A DNA stretch of 64,000 nucleotides, taken from NCBI GenBank assembly GCA_013373375.1, contig JABXHY010000001.1, positions 1 through 64,000 on the forward strand. Reading direction: 5' to 3'. A model generated the notes under the pieces. The model was not told the origin of the DNA. It searched no databases and was given only the letters and a program-made list of their open reading frames with translations. Of this stretch, positions 18,286 to 28,453 are shown in pieces. The position numbers were made by a program, and so were the translations under genes. The stretch comes from Gammaproteobacteria bacterium. Its GTDB lineage: Bacteria; Pseudomonadota; Gammaproteobacteria; Enterobacterales; Kangiellaceae. Within the stretch, counting starts at the first letter, position 1, and every line of letters starts with the position of its first letter.

Positions 18286-21200
18286 CTACAGAGAGTACCT
18301 TCTTCTTAATCCAATCAGAAAGACCAGTAAACTGGCAAAGATTAATGCACCGCCACCACCAGATGATCCACCAGAGTCTCCACCACCATTCGAGTCAGGA
18401 GTTGCACCTCGGTTTATTCTAAACATTGCACTGCCAATAAAATCCGAATCAGTAGAATTTCCAAGTTCAACAACACCAAACCACTCCGTATTAATCGGGT
18501 TTAAATTACTCCAGCTAACCGTTGTGTCAAAACTTGAGACCCCATCTAAAGAAGAAGGCACTACAAAAGTTAAATTTGAGGATTGTGATGTTGGGACTAC
18601 CGCTGTATTAAGCGTCACTGCATCACCACTTGGTGAGCTTCCGCTGGAGTTGTGCACAAGAATCCAGTAAGTGCCGGGAAGAGGATTTTTAACGCCCAAA
18701 ATTTCACTCGAACCTGATGACAAACTAAAGTCGATGATCTCAGAAAAGTCCGGTTGACCATTACCGTTTCTATCTTGACCGATATAAAGATCGAAGTTTG
18801 CAGCAGAAGAGCTTTTGGTAGACGCCATAAGTGCCTTACCCGTGCTGACCACAACCGTTTCAAAATAAGTACCATCGTTGATATCATCGAACCACCTGGA
18901 AGCATTATCACTATCTCCCTGGACAGTTCTCACCGATGAGACGCCTTGGGTTAAATATCCAGTCATTGCAGGTTCTGATTCAGCAATAGTATTAAGGTTA
19001 AGAATAAACATAGAACCTGCACTGGTTGCACTGGCTCCATGATAGATCTCTGAAAAGTTACTGTTCTTGGCTCTGGCAGACACTGGAATTCGGGAAGTAC
19101 CTGCAGCGCCACCGGTAGGTTCAAAATGAACGGCGCCCATAAGCCAATTAGAGTCGGCTACTTCTCCTTCCATCGATGCCGATATCATTAATTCTTGAGA
19201 TTGACCTTCCGTTAAACTAAAAGAGTTGGGAGACACACTTATTAAGCCCAACGCATCTTGATCGATCAACACATTCCAGGTATTCGATTCAGTTGCTGTT
19301 ACGGTTCTATTCCACGTGCAAAGAACTTCACAACTGGCATCCGTTGCAGAAGGCAAATTTAATGTACGAGGCTGACCGCCAGCTCTTGGATTTGCTGCAG
19401 TAAAGTTGGTACGCGATTCTTCAAAAATCAAACCTGCATTTAACGAACCTGGAACATCAATTCGACCACCGCCAATATCAAATGCATTGGCATCAGTTCC
19501 CGTATGAGTTTTTAGACTTGCTATCGCAGTCGTCGCAAGCGATGAATGAACAGCGGAAACCGTCCAATCAGGGTGTAGTTGAATAATCAATGCAGCAGCT
19601 CCGGCAACATGAGGAGACGCCATCGATGTTCCACTTTTAATGCCAAAATCAGCCGGATCTAAATCAGCAGCAAGAATGTTTACGCCTGGCGCTGTAACGG
19701 TAGGAACTAAAACATCAGGAACATTCAAATTAAATCCACGTGAACTAAATTGAGCGACAATATCTGCTGCTAAAGAATCAACCGAAAATGTACTATCGGC
19801 TCCTGTGATCGTTGCTGAGTGCGATGAACCTGTTGCTAGCCAAGTGCGCAATTGATCTGCATCAGAAGCGCTAATGTGAATACCGGGGACAACATAAATG
19901 TCATCATCCAATGTGATAGCGCCACCAGTGACATTGGCCAAAACAAACCCACCGGCACCACCCGCTGCAACATTTATTGCTTTATCGACTCGAGCAATTT
20001 GTCCTCGGTCACAAACAACAATTTCACCATTGAAAGTATTTGCAGGAAAAGGCGTTAAGCATTGCTCAGGGTTATTATCTCCATTACTAAAATCACCAGC
20101 ATAAACAATCGGTGCCGTTATCGAACCCGATAAACTGCGGCCGACTATTTCGGAAGGAGGAGGAGTATCACCACCAGTCATATTGCTTAACCGTTTAGTA
20201 GGAAACTCTCCTCGTGCATGTGTCGAAGCAGCAACACTGGTTACCCAAGGCGCCATTCCGGGCCAGCTAACTGTTGCAGGATCTGAGCCTTCATTGCCAG
20301 CAGAAACCACGACCACAACGCCAGCTTCACGTGCATTTAAAAATGCCAATAAATCATCAAACTCCCAAGGTGTACCAAAAACTTTTCCACCAAATGAAAG
20401 ATTAATAACGTCAACTTGATCGGTCACTGCCTGGTTAATCGCAGCAAGTATTGTCGAAAATGAAGCGCTGCCGTTTTCTCCTGCGATTTTATAAGATATT
20501 AAATTTGCTCGCGGTGCAACGCCAGACAGTGTCGGAGAGTTTGCATTACCCAGATCAAATGTCACAGGGTTACCCACTGCAGTCGAGGCAACGTGTGTAC
20601 CGTGACCATCTTCATCTTCATTTTCTAGACTTCCAGCAACAAAGTTATAACTTCCGATTAATTTTGCATTACAAAGGCTAGGCGTCGTTTCACAAAGTCC
20701 TAAATACACATTTGGTCCAAGTGGGTTAGTATGAATGTAACCGTCCGAAGCTTCCTCTGCGAAAGACGGATGATCATGATGAATCCCTGTATCCAGAACC
20801 CCTACAACTACGCCTTCACCACGAGCTTGAGTACTGTTAAATATTCCTGACCAAACTTGGTCGGCTCCAATCGTAAGAGGACCCTGGTCAGTTTGTTTGT
20901 GCAGCAAAAAATCTTTAACCACTGACCGTACTGCAGCGAGATGTTTAACTGACTCAGCTTCTTTATTTGTTAGTTTAACGGCAATACCATTCACAACATT
21001 AAAGTACTGATGTTCCGGCGTTATCGATCTTTTGAATTGACTCGAAAAAAGGTCTAATACCTTTTGATGCTGAGAGTTTAAATGTCCTTTGTAAGCAATA
21101 GATGCAGACGAACTGGTATCCAGTTTTTTCTTTCCATTTACTTTAGCACTCGTTGCTGAAATGCCTTTAACGCCACCTTTGTAGGTGGCAAGAGGTTCGT

Positions 21201-21357
21201 CCGACAAAGTCACGATATAAGTATGCAACTGATCCGGATTTTTTATTTTCAATTGTTCGGTTAATAGATTCGAATTGGCAGCTGGCTGAGATGCTACTAT
21301 AAAACCACTACCCATTAGTGTCGAAATCAAAAATAATGCTGAAGTCAAAAATCGCAT
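18286..21357 (-). CDS. Subtilisin-like serine protease with PA insert and GlyGly-CTERM tail
   Basis: A 1023-residue exported protease. It has a signal peptide (1-23) and an I9-type propeptide (about 45-150, TYIVTLSDEPLATY). The S8 domain has Asp189 (VLDTGIHHDHP), His252 (GHGTHVAST) and Ser578 (SGTSMASPHVAG). A PA domain is inserted at about 405-520. A fibronectin-like and a PPC-like region follow (ASTKSSSAANFDLYIGQD). The C-terminus is a Gly/Ser linker, then a hydrophobic helix and RRR, which is the GlyGly-CTERM sorting signal processed by rhombosortase in Vibrio and relatives. The mature enzyme is therefore expected to be released or anchored at the surface after type II secretion. Rhombosortase itself is not in this window. 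Confidence 0.93.
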   Translation of the reverse strand: MRFLTSALFLISTLMGSGFIVASQPAANSNLLTEQLKIKNPDQLHTYIVTLSDEPLATYKGGVKGISATSAKVNGKKKLDTSSSASIAYKGHLNSQHQKVLDLFSSQFKRSITPEHQYFNVVNGIAVKLTNKEAESVKHLAAVRSVVKDFLLHKQTDQGPLTIGADQVWSGIFNSTQARGEGVVVGVLDTGIHHDHPSFAEEASDGYIHTNPLGPNVYLGLCETTPSLCNAKLIGSYNFVAGSLENEDEDGHGTHVASTAVGNPVTFDLGNANSPTLSGVAPRANLISYKIAGENGSASFSTILAAINQAVTDQVDVINLSFGGKVFGTPWEFDDLLAFLNAREAGVVVVVSAGNEGSDPATVSWPGMAPWVTSVAASTHARGEFPTKRLSNMTGGDTPPPSEIVGRSLSGSITAPIVYAGDFSNGDNNPEQCLTPFPANTFNGEIVVCDRGQIARVDKAINVAAGGAGGFVLANVTGGAITLDDDIYVVPGIHISASDADQLRTWLATGSSHSATITGADSTFSVDSLAADIVAQFSSRGFNLNVPDVLVPTVTAPGVNILAADLDPADFGIKSGTSMASPHVAGAAALIIQLHPDWTVSAVHSSLATTAIASLKTHTGTDANAFDIGGGRIDVPGSLNAGLIFEESRTNFTAANPRAGGQPRTLNLPSATDASCEVLCTWNRTVTATESNTWNVLIDQDALGLISVSPNSFSLTEGQSQELMISASMEGEVADSNWLMGAVHFEPTGGAAGTSRIPVSARAKNSNFSEIYHGASATSAGSMFILNLNTIAESEPAMTGYLTQGVSSVRTVQGDSDNASRWFDDINDGTYFETVVVSTGKALMASTKSSSAANFDLYIGQDRNGNGQPDFSEIIDFSLSSGSSEILGVKNPLPGTYWILVHNSSGSSPSGDAVTLNTAVVPTSQSSNLTFVVPSSLDGVSSFDTTVSWSNLNPINTEWFGVVELGNSTDSDFIGSAMFRINRGATPDSNGGGDSGGSSGGGGALIFASLLVFLIGLRRRYSL

Positions 21358-21530
21358 TGAAGGCCTCTATATTGAGCAAAGATTAACCGCAAAATCATAT
21401 CAAACAGAGATTAGGTTTGAAATATTTAATATTTCAGGAAGGTAAAAAATTCAGATAAACGGTTATGTCAGGTGTTAGACAAAGGTCAATTAACCCTGCA
21501 ATAACACCGACAAGAGATATTTATAGAAAC

Positions 21531-22781
21531 TTAAGGCAAGTACAAGTTAGCGCTTGCTAACTCAGTAAGATCTGGATCGTTTGGAAGTAACTGAACCAAC
21601 TCTTTTACTCCCTCTGCTGGTATACAGTCACCCGCAGCGTCTAACTGAGAGAAAACCGTTTTAAGCTCTGGCTTCGCTTCTTTTGGAGTAAACCACAAAG
21701 TTCCGTTTTGATTTTCATATATACGTCCGACGTCACCTTCGACCCATTGTGTACCAAAGCAATCTTGAGCCAAAAAGTAAGTTGGCCGTGGCGCAGGGCG
21801 AATCATCAAATTAGTCATGCTAATAAAATATCCCGCTTTAGTTCTTGCTTCTAAGTTCTGAAAATCATTACTCTGCGCAATTATTTCTGCAACTCGATTA
21901 CCATCAATATCAACAAGATCTCTTGGTTGAGCATTATTCGAACTGTACTGCTCTGGCGAAGACGACGAGCGGTCGAGCTTAGCCAATAAAATTTGCTGCG
22001 TGTTGTTTAGAGAGGCAATTTTTTGCTCTAAAGATTCAGCTCTACTCTCTGCATCTAAGTACATTCCGCTAACCACTACTGCAAAAACAGCAACCACAGC
22101 ACTCAAACCAATTCCTAATTTGCGGAAAAACCTTGATTGATTGTATTCATAGGCTGACAACAAAGATTCTCGCTCAGCTTGAATTTGATTCACTAAGTGC
22201 TTTTCTTGCTTCATGTGAAATTGCAAACTGCTTCGGTGTAGTTTGTCGCCATTTTGTAAAATTTCTTCTCGGAGCTCTCGAGCACTCTTATCGACTCGGT
22301 AAGCCAAAGCAGGCGCAAGTTTATTTTCAATAAACGACTCCAACCAAACTTGCATTTGTTGTTTTTGGTTAGGAGCTTTAGCTCGAGCCGTTGCAGTCGC
22401 ACTTTTTTCAGTTAACAGATGCACGCGAGACAAAGCATTTTTTAACGTTGCTCGATCGAGGGACTTTGGAATAATGTCCAACGCACCAGACTGCTTTACC
22501 TTTTCAATGAAAGGTTCATCCGATCGCGCGGTGAACATATAAATTGGGATGCTTTGCCACTTCGGATTTTTTTTGATTTGAGTGATCGCTTGCAGCCCAT
22601 CCATCTCCGGCATCAAGTGATCCATAAAAATTAATACGGGTTGCTTTCGTTCCAAATACTCGAACGCCTGCGCTGCGCTAAGCACACTATCGGCTTCAAT
22701 ACCAAAAGACGCGAGAATACGAGTGAGTACCGCACACGCAGCTCTTGAATCATCAACTATGAGAACTTTTGAGTTTTCCAT
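21531..22781 (-). CDS. Membrane-anchored receiver-domain protein with unknown C-terminal domain
   Basis: The 416-residue protein opens with a response-regulator receiver domain (1-120). Acidic pocket Asp10/Asp11, phospho-acceptor Asp54 (FMDHLMPEMDG), Thr83 and Lys105 are all present. A linker rich in Lys/Ala follows, then a helical region (140-215), one membrane segment (221-241, GIGLSAVVAVFAVVVSGMYL) and a short coiled coil (243-270). The C-terminal region (about 290-416) would be periplasmic. It contains two Cys (DCFGTQW and GDCIP) and the stretch VGRIYENQNGTLWFTPKE. I do not recognise this domain. A receiver domain tied to a transmembrane anchor, with no kinase, DNA-binding or GGDEF output, is unusual. 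No histidine kinase gene is adjacent. Confidence 0.8.
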   Translation of the reverse strand: MENSKVLIVDDSRAACAVLTRILASFGIEADSVLSAAQAFEYLERKQPVLIFMDHLMPEMDGLQAITQIKKNPKWQSIPIYMFTARSDEPFIEKVKQSGALDIIPKSLDRATLKNALSRVHLLTEKSATATARAKAPNQKQQMQVWLESFIENKLAPALAYRVDKSARELREEILQNGDKLHRSSLQFHMKQEKHLVNQIQAERESLLSAYEYNQSRFFRKLGIGLSAVVAVFAVVVSGMYLDAESRAESLEQKIASLNNTQQILLAKLDRSSSSPEQYSSNNAQPRDLVDIDGNRVAEIIAQSNDFQNLEARTKAGYFISMTNLMIRPAPRPTYFLAQDCFGTQWVEGDVGRIYENQNGTLWFTPKEAKPELKTVFSQLDAAGDCIPAEGVKELVQLLPNDPDLTELASANLYLP

Positions 22782-22925
22782 AACGCTTCGATTTTAATGA
22801 TATTGTTGCGCATTGTGAATTGAACGCTTAAATACTAACGAGACCCAGTTAGCAGTTATGGCGTAAATTTTACGCAATTGCAATTCAGTTCACGGTTTTT
22901 ATTGTCTCTCATTAACTTTAAGCAC

Positions 22926-22950
22926 AAAAAAGCCGGCTCCAGGCCGGCTT
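22926..22950 (-). terminator. Rho-independent terminator of the M13 peptidase gene
   Basis: AAGCCGGC (22930-22937) and GCCGGCTT (22943-22950) form an 8-bp stem with loop TCCAG. On the minus strand it ends in TTTTTT. It lies 62 nt past the peptidase stop. Confidence 0.9.
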
Positions 22951-23011
22951 CCTTATTACTTTCAACTAATCGAATCACGTTATTTCGACTAATCGACAGA
23001 TGCGATTCACA

Positions 23012-25165
23012 TTACCAAATGTGCACTCGCTCTTCGGGCGAGAGGTAAAGTGCGTCGCCAGGCTTAACGTCAAACGCTTTATACCAGGCGTCGTGGTTTC
23101 TAGGAGCAAGAGCTCGATATCGACCTGGAGCATGAGTCCCGGCTCGAAGCTGTGACAACATCGACTCTTCAGTGCGTTTTTCCCGCCATACCTGTGCCCA
23201 GGCTAAGAAAAAGCGTTGATCGCCAGTCGTGCCATTAATGACAGGCGCTTCTTTGCCATTCAAACTTAGCTTATAGGCATGGTAAGCCATTGCTAACCCA
23301 CCAACATCACCAATATTTTCACCAAGGCTGTTTCGGCCGTTAACAAAGTTACCTTCAATCGGCTCGTACTTCCCGTACTGCTCTGCCAATTTGTCCGCTT
23401 TTGCTTCGAAAGCCGCTCGATCGCTGTCCGTCCACCAGTTTCTTTGAATACCCTCAGCGTCTGATTTCGATCCCTGATCATCGAATCCGTGTCCCATTTC
23501 ATGACCAATAACGGCCCCGATAGCACCATAGTTAACCGCAGGATCTGCGTTAGGATCGAAAAAAGGTGGCTGTAAAATAGCGGCAGGAAACACTATTTCA
23601 TTAAACGAAGGATTGTAATAAGCATTGACCCGTTGCGGTACCATGCCCCATCGCTCACGATCCGTTTTCTTTAATTCCTGAGCAACTTCTTCTTGTTGGA
23701 AGAACCGACGAATGTTATGCACATTGCCTAATAAATCATCCGAAGTAATGGTTAAGCCGTCAAATGATTGCCACTTATCGGGATATCCAATTTTTGGGCG
23801 GAACGCTTTTAATTTAGCAGTTGCGTTTGCCTTTGTTTCTTCACCCATCCAGTCTAGGTTTTCAATTCGCTCACCCAAAGCGGTACGTAAGTTTTCCACC
23901 AAGTCAGCCATTTGCTTTTTAGAGCTTTCCGGAAAATAGCGGTCAACATAAATTTTACCAATCGCAAACCCGAGTGACTCTGTGCTCGACATTTGACTGA
24001 TCGCTCTTTTCCATCTTGGACGAGGTTCTTGCTGTCCGTTTAGAACTTTCCCATAGAAATCAAAATTCGCCAAATAAATATCTTCAGCAAGTAAGCTCGA
24101 GTTATTACTGATCGCGTGATAGGTAAGATAATCTTTCCAGACCGACAATGGTTCTTTGTTAATAAGCTCAATAACTTTTTTAACTGGCTCTGGTTGCGAA
24201 ACATTAATATGCGGAATTTTAAACCCAGTTTGAGCAAAAAAAGTATCCCAGTCAAAACCTGAGAATTCTTTTTCAAATGCGTCTCTTTCAAATTGATTTA
24301 AAGTCAAATCTCTATCGCGACGTTTTTCGCGTGGCCATTGAGCCTCTGCAATTTTTGTCTCGAGAGATAAAATACTGTTCGCCTTTTCAGTGGCATCTTT
24401 TATATTTGCAAACTCAAGCATCTGTGCAATGTGTTTAACGTATTGCGCTCTGTATTCTGCGAAGCGTTCTCCCTCTTCCAAATAGTAAGAACGATCAGGC
24501 ATCCCTAATCCGCTAACACCTAATGAAAACTGATATTCGTCGGGGTTAAGTCTGTTAAACCACATGCCACCTGAGAGCGGCGAAATCGTAGCGTCAAGCC
24601 AAGCGTTACCAAAACTTTGCGTAAGCTTTTTTGTCGAGTCAATCTCGGAGATGGAGTCAAGAATTGGTTTGATTGGCGTAATGCCTTTTTTATTAATTGT
24701 CTCAACATCCATATAAGAATTGTAGAAATCAGCCACGAGCTTCTCTTCGCCAGATAAATTTTTCTTATCTGCGAGATCGTCGATGATGGCTTTCACTTGC
24801 GCTTCAGAACGATCGGCTAATTTATCAAAAGCACCGAACCGAGTTTTATCCGCTGGCATCTCAAAGTTGTTATACCATGTACCGCCTGCGTACATGAAAA
24901 AGTCATCACCGGGCTTCACGTTTAAATCGCGAGCGTCTAATTCCACCCCAAAAGCCCCTAACTCAGGATCAGTTTTCTCAACTTCTGACATTGATTTTTC
25001 TTCAACACTTTGTTCCGCAGAATCTTTCTGCTGCATTGAAACTTGCTCAGAGGTTTTCATTTCTTCTTGCGACTGCTCGACCTTACTTTGATCGTCTGAC
25101 TCACCGCACCCAGTTAGCCCAAGCAAAACTGCCGATACCGACAGGCTGATTAATGTCTTTTTCAT
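23012..25165 (-). CDS. M13-family (neprilysin/PepO-like) zinc metallopeptidase lipoprotein
   Basis: A 717-residue zinc endopeptidase that cleaves oligopeptides in the periplasm. I choose the start at 25165 because it gives a classic lipoprotein signal (MKKTLISLSVSAVLLGLTGC, lipobox LTGC) and GGGGA lies just upstream. The longer open frame to 25351 adds a non-export-like extension. After a Ser/Glu/Gln-rich linker come the M13 N-domain (DDFFMYAGGTWYN) and the catalytic domain with HEMGH (His555, Glu556, His559). The third ligand lies in ENIGDVGG, with substrate-binding VNAYYNP upstream. The protein ends in HIW; the C-terminal Trp is typical of the family. It is divergent from msrB. Confidence 0.93.
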   Translation of the reverse strand: MKKTLISLSVSAVLLGLTGCGESDDQSKVEQSQEEMKTSEQVSMQQKDSAEQSVEEKSMSEVEKTDPELGAFGVELDARDLNVKPGDDFFMYAGGTWYNNFEMPADKTRFGAFDKLADRSEAQVKAIIDDLADKKNLSGEEKLVADFYNSYMDVETINKKGITPIKPILDSISEIDSTKKLTQSFGNAWLDATISPLSGGMWFNRLNPDEYQFSLGVSGLGMPDRSYYLEEGERFAEYRAQYVKHIAQMLEFANIKDATEKANSILSLETKIAEAQWPREKRRDRDLTLNQFERDAFEKEFSGFDWDTFFAQTGFKIPHINVSQPEPVKKVIELINKEPLSVWKDYLTYHAISNNSSLLAEDIYLANFDFYGKVLNGQQEPRPRWKRAISQMSSTESLGFAIGKIYVDRYFPESSKKQMADLVENLRTALGERIENLDWMGEETKANATAKLKAFRPKIGYPDKWQSFDGLTITSDDLLGNVHNIRRFFQQEEVAQELKKTDRERWGMVPQRVNAYYNPSFNEIVFPAAILQPPFFDPNADPAVNYGAIGAVIGHEMGHGFDDQGSKSDAEGIQRNWWTDSDRAAFEAKADKLAEQYGKYEPIEGNFVNGRNSLGENIGDVGGLAMAYHAYKLSLNGKEAPVINGTTGDQRFFLAWAQVWREKRTEESMLSQLRAGTHAPGRYRALAPRNHDAWYKAFDVKPGDALYLSPEERVHIW

Positions 25166-25433
25166 CTTTATCCCCATGAAACAACAACTTAACTTGTATA
25201 GCGTGCCCTTAGTACTCAAGCGCACCATTGAAAATGGCTGATAACATACTAAAATCTTACGCAAATGGGAAAGTGAAATACCTAAATACGCGATATTTTC
25301 TTTTACAAAAAGTGTCTGACCTGCAAGTGGTCGTACTTCTAAGCCACTCATATTTATTGTGATACGATTTATACGATCAAATTAGATAAGTTGGTACGAC
25401 TGTTTTGAACACCAGAATCAATAAGGAAAAACC

Positions 25434-25802
25434 ATGTCAAAGAAGCTAAATCCTCTGTCGCCTGAAGAGCAACGAGTTATTCTGGATAAGGGAACGGAAC
25501 ATCCCTTTAGTGGTGAATACGATAACTTTTTTGAGAAAGGTCAATACGAATGCAAACAATGCGATGCACCTTTATACCGTTCGGATGATAAATTTCCTTC
25601 ACATTGCGGCTGGCCCAGTTTTGACGATGAAATACCCGGAGCAATAAAAAAAGAAGTCGATGCGGACGGGCGTCGCATTGAAATATTGTGCGCTAATTGC
25701 GGTGGTCACTTGGGTCATGTTTTCGAAGGAGAAAGACTTACCGAAAAAAACATTCGACATTGCGTAAACTCAATTTCAATGAAGTTCAAGCCTCAAGACT
25801 AA
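25434..25802 (+). CDS. msrB: Peptide-methionine (R)-S-oxide reductase
   Basis: MsrB reduces the R epimer of methionine sulfoxide in oxidised proteins, using thioredoxin. The 122-residue cytoplasmic protein has the catalytic Cys110 in RHCVNS and the HCGWPSF core. Two CxxC pairs that bind structural zinc are visible (Cys40/Cys43 and Cys86/Cys89), along with [11 protein letters not shown]. An AAGGAAAAACC ribosome binding site precedes the ATG at 25434. The gene is alone and divergent from the M13 peptidase. Confidence 0.95.
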   Translation: MSKKLNPLSPEEQRVILDKGTEHPFSGEYDNFFEKGQYECKQCDAPLYRSDDKFPSHCGWPSFDDEIPGAIKKEVDADGRRIEILCANCGGHLGHVFEGERLTEKNIRHCVNSISMKFKPQD

Positions 25803-25871
25803 ATTTTATTTAGTCTTATTCCATCCTGATTTCAACTCAATTGAAATGCATAGACGACGCTGAGCAGACAG

Positions 25872-25907
25872 TTAAAGTTAAATGTTTAAATTAACATTTA
25901 ACTTTAA
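25872..25907. repeat. Perfect 15-bp inverted repeat
   Basis: TTAAAGTTAAATGTT (25872-25886) and AACATTTAACTTTAA (25893-25907) are exact reverse complements around a 6-nt spacer. It lies between msrB and the TonB-dependent receptor gene. The AT-only stem lacks a following T-run, so it is either a weak terminator for msrB or an operator for the receptor gene. Confidence 0.6.
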
Positions 25908-26037
25908 TTAACAGAGCCGATCACCAAACAGAAAATTTCACCTCAGACTATTTCATTTCCTCATTCTTGAGATAGCGGCAAACGTCCTCTATATTTAGTT
26001 CAATAAACACTAAACCTCTGAATAAAAACGAAAAATC

Positions 26038-28161
26038 ATGGCGAAGCTTGTAACAGGAAAGTTTAGTTTTTTTGTCGCGACTCTGTTAATGAATCAGACG
26101 TTGGCCTATCAAGAAAATGATCCGCTCAACATGTCATTAAGCGAGCTGTTAAATGTTCAAGTCACCAGTGCAACCAAGGTAGCAACAGCACTTAAAGATG
26201 CTCCCGCCACTATGATAGTTATCTCTTACAGTGATATAAAAAATCGTGGCTACAAAAATCTAGACGATGTAATGCGTGATCTGCCGGCGGTCGATTTAGT
26301 CGATGTTCATGGAACATTTCCTTTGGTTTGGGCACCCCGAGGCGCTTATGGAGATGAAAATAAGCGAACATTAGTGCTTATTGATGGCATTGTCGAAAAC
26401 AATATTTTAGAAGGCAATGTCCTAAGTGGTCCTCAATACAGTCTGCATAACGTCAAGCGAATTGAAGTTTTGTGGGGACCTGCATCGGCACTCTATGGCG
26501 CTAACGCCTTTAGCGGAGTAATCAACATTATTACCAAAAAGGGAGCCGACATAAACGGAACAGAATTAGAGTACTTAACAGGATCCTACGACTCACAAGC
26601 ATTTAAATTTTTATCAGGCGCAAAATTTAATGATTTTGAGTTCAGTTTATCAGGCTCGGTACTTTCAACCGATGGTCCCGTATTTAAAGAGCGAAATCCA
26701 AACTATAACTCCAGTTATGTCGACGAGGCATATTCGTTAGTACTTAGAGCCAGCTACAACAATAACAGGTTTGGCTTTCACCGCTTTGACCGGCCTATGG
26801 GGTACGGACAGTTTGCAAACTCCGCCAATGAGCTTTTTGGTCTGCCTTTGTTCGGATATAACAATTCAGAAGGTCAAGCTGTCGATGACAGTCTTGCCCC
26901 CACTACAATCAATGGTCAAAAAGGAACACTTTGGCACTCAGTAACTTCAAGTAGTTTTGTCGAATTAAATCAACAGTTAAGCGATTATCAATTAAAACAA
27001 ACTTTTTATTACCGAGAAACCGGAATAGAAGACGATAGTTATGCCTACACACTGCTAGACAATGAGTGGGCATTCATACCTTTTACTCATGAGTCATACT
27101 TATGGGGTGCAGATTTACAAATGGATCATATAAGTGACAACGGAAATCACGTTATTGTTGGATTGGACTTCGAAAACGCCGATGTTGAAAAAGGCTATCG
27201 TGAAACATTTGTTCAACAAGTGTCACCTGTAATTCGGCAAATTGGTGATAATAGAATTAGCGATACTTATATAAACAAAAGTCTTTATGCACAGTATCAA
27301 TTTTCTTTTTCTGAAGAAAAATCTACTTTGTATACGTTAGGCGCTAGATATGATGATAATAATATTTATGGGAGTTCTTTTAATCCTCGCTTGAGCGTCG
27401 TCAATAAGCTATCGGAGAAGTTAACAATTAAAACACTTTTCTCAACTGCTTTCCGCGCGCCAAATAGCTTTGATCTTTTCGCAAAAACAACCGTAAGAAT
27501 TGCTAACCCAGATCTTAAACCCGAAACAACTAAAAATTTCGAGATAAACCTGTCGCACCAACTATCACCCTACAGTTTTGTAGAATATATAGCGTTTTAC
27601 AAACAATTGGATGACACCATTGTATCGAATGTACCGATTGGCGATATTGATAATGATGGCTCTATCGATACTCAAAATCAAAATACCGGGGGAGCCAATA
27701 TCTATGGTGTAGAACTAAGAAGTCAGTTTCGATTTTCTAATAATTCAAGTGTCTTTTTTAATTTAAGTGGCCAGGAATCAGAGATCAATTCAGTTGAAAA
27801 CACTTTTCAATCGGGCTTTAATCAAGAAGTTCCCAACATAGCGAAATGGAAGGCAAATTTTGGTGTAAGCTGGTATATCAATGACAGACAAAACACTTAC
27901 TTCGCTGGTCGCTATGTCGGCTCTCGCAGCACAACCTTTTCTAACCCCCGAAATTCAATCAAAAGTTATTTTGTCGCAGATTTGGTGTGGAACTTTGAAT
28001 ACAGCAAAGCAGCTGAGTTAAGTCTTCGAATCAATAATCTATTTGATGCGACTTACTTTGATCCTGCTGTAAGAAGTGCGAATGGATTAAACTTCCCGAC
28101 ACAATATGAATACCCTGGCACAAACTTAGCTCTCAGTATTACGCTAAAATTTTCTCGCTAG
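26038..28161 (+). CDS. TonB-dependent outer-membrane receptor
   Basis: A 707-residue outer-membrane gated channel. It has a signal peptide (about 1-23, TLAYQEN), a plug domain (about 55-165, ending RIEVLWGPASALYGANAFSG-type and VINIITKKG) and a 22-strand-type barrel. The barrel contains the family motif near FRAPNSFDLF and a C-terminal strand ending LSITLKFSR. There is no STN signalling domain, so no direct sigma/anti-sigma control is expected. The N-terminal LSELLNVQVTSATK stretch is common in receptors of marine gammaproteobacteria, with varied substrates. No siderophore, B12 or haem genes lie nearby, so the ligand is unknown. Confidence 0.9.
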   Translation: MAKLVTGKFSFFVATLLMNQTLAYQENDPLNMSLSELLNVQVTSATKVATALKDAPATMIVISYSDIKNRGYKNLDDVMRDLPAVDLVDVHGTFPLVWAPRGAYGDENKRTLVLIDGIVENNILEGNVLSGPQYSLHNVKRIEVLWGPASALYGANAFSGVINIITKKGADINGTELEYLTGSYDSQAFKFLSGAKFNDFEFSLSGSVLSTDGPVFKERNPNYNSSYVDEAYSLVLRASYNNNRFGFHRFDRPMGYGQFANSANELFGLPLFGYNNSEGQAVDDSLAPTTINGQKGTLWHSVTSSSFVELNQQLSDYQLKQTFYYRETGIEDDSYAYTLLDNEWAFIPFTHESYLWGADLQMDHISDNGNHVIVGLDFENADVEKGYRETFVQQVSPVIRQIGDNRISDTYINKSLYAQYQFSFSEEKSTLYTLGARYDDNNIYGSSFNPRLSVVNKLSEKLTIKTLFSTAFRAPNSFDLFAKTTVRIANPDLKPETTKNFEINLSHQLSPYSFVEYIAFYKQLDDTIVSNVPIGDIDNDGSIDTQNQNTGGANIYGVELRSQFRFSNNSSVFFNLSGQESEINSVENTFQSGFNQEVPNIAKWKANFGVSWYINDRQNTYFAGRYVGSRSTTFSNPRNSIKSYFVADLVWNFEYSKAAELSLRINNLFDATYFDPAVRSANGLNFPTQYEYPGTNLALSITLKFSR

Positions 28162-28283
28162 TGAGTGCGTTTAGCAAAACGATTTTTTCGGCGGTTACTT
28201 GAAGTTTAGTTCACTATTTCCTATCCTTGAGTGAGGTGTATCATTTCTAATCACAAACGATAGATGTCGTTGGTACTATTTTT

Positions 28284-28319
28284 ACGTTTATAAACGTGTC
28301 TCGTGCACTCGGTGAGTGC
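28284..28319. repeat. Palindrome and adjacent hairpin upstream of the BCCT transporter
   Basis: ACGTTTATAAACGT (28284-28297) is a perfect 14-bp palindrome. GCACTC-GGT-GAGTGC (28305-28319) follows. The pair lies about 135-170 nt before the transporter start. The palindrome has the size of a TetR-type operator, but no regulator gene is adjacent. Confidence 0.45.
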
Positions 28320-28453
28320 TATCAAACTCAGTTAAACAAAGCAAAAGCTCTATTCGAAAATTAACACTTAATAATCTGAGCACTGAAAGGCGTGAAGTGA
28401 TGCCGCTATACGTTTGTTACATTCAAAATCAAAAATAATTCAGGAGAATGTTA

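Noticed and set aside
25166-25351. N-terminal extension of the M13 peptidase
   Set aside because: It places 62 residues before a textbook lipoprotein signal peptide; the ATG at 25165 has its own ribosome binding site.
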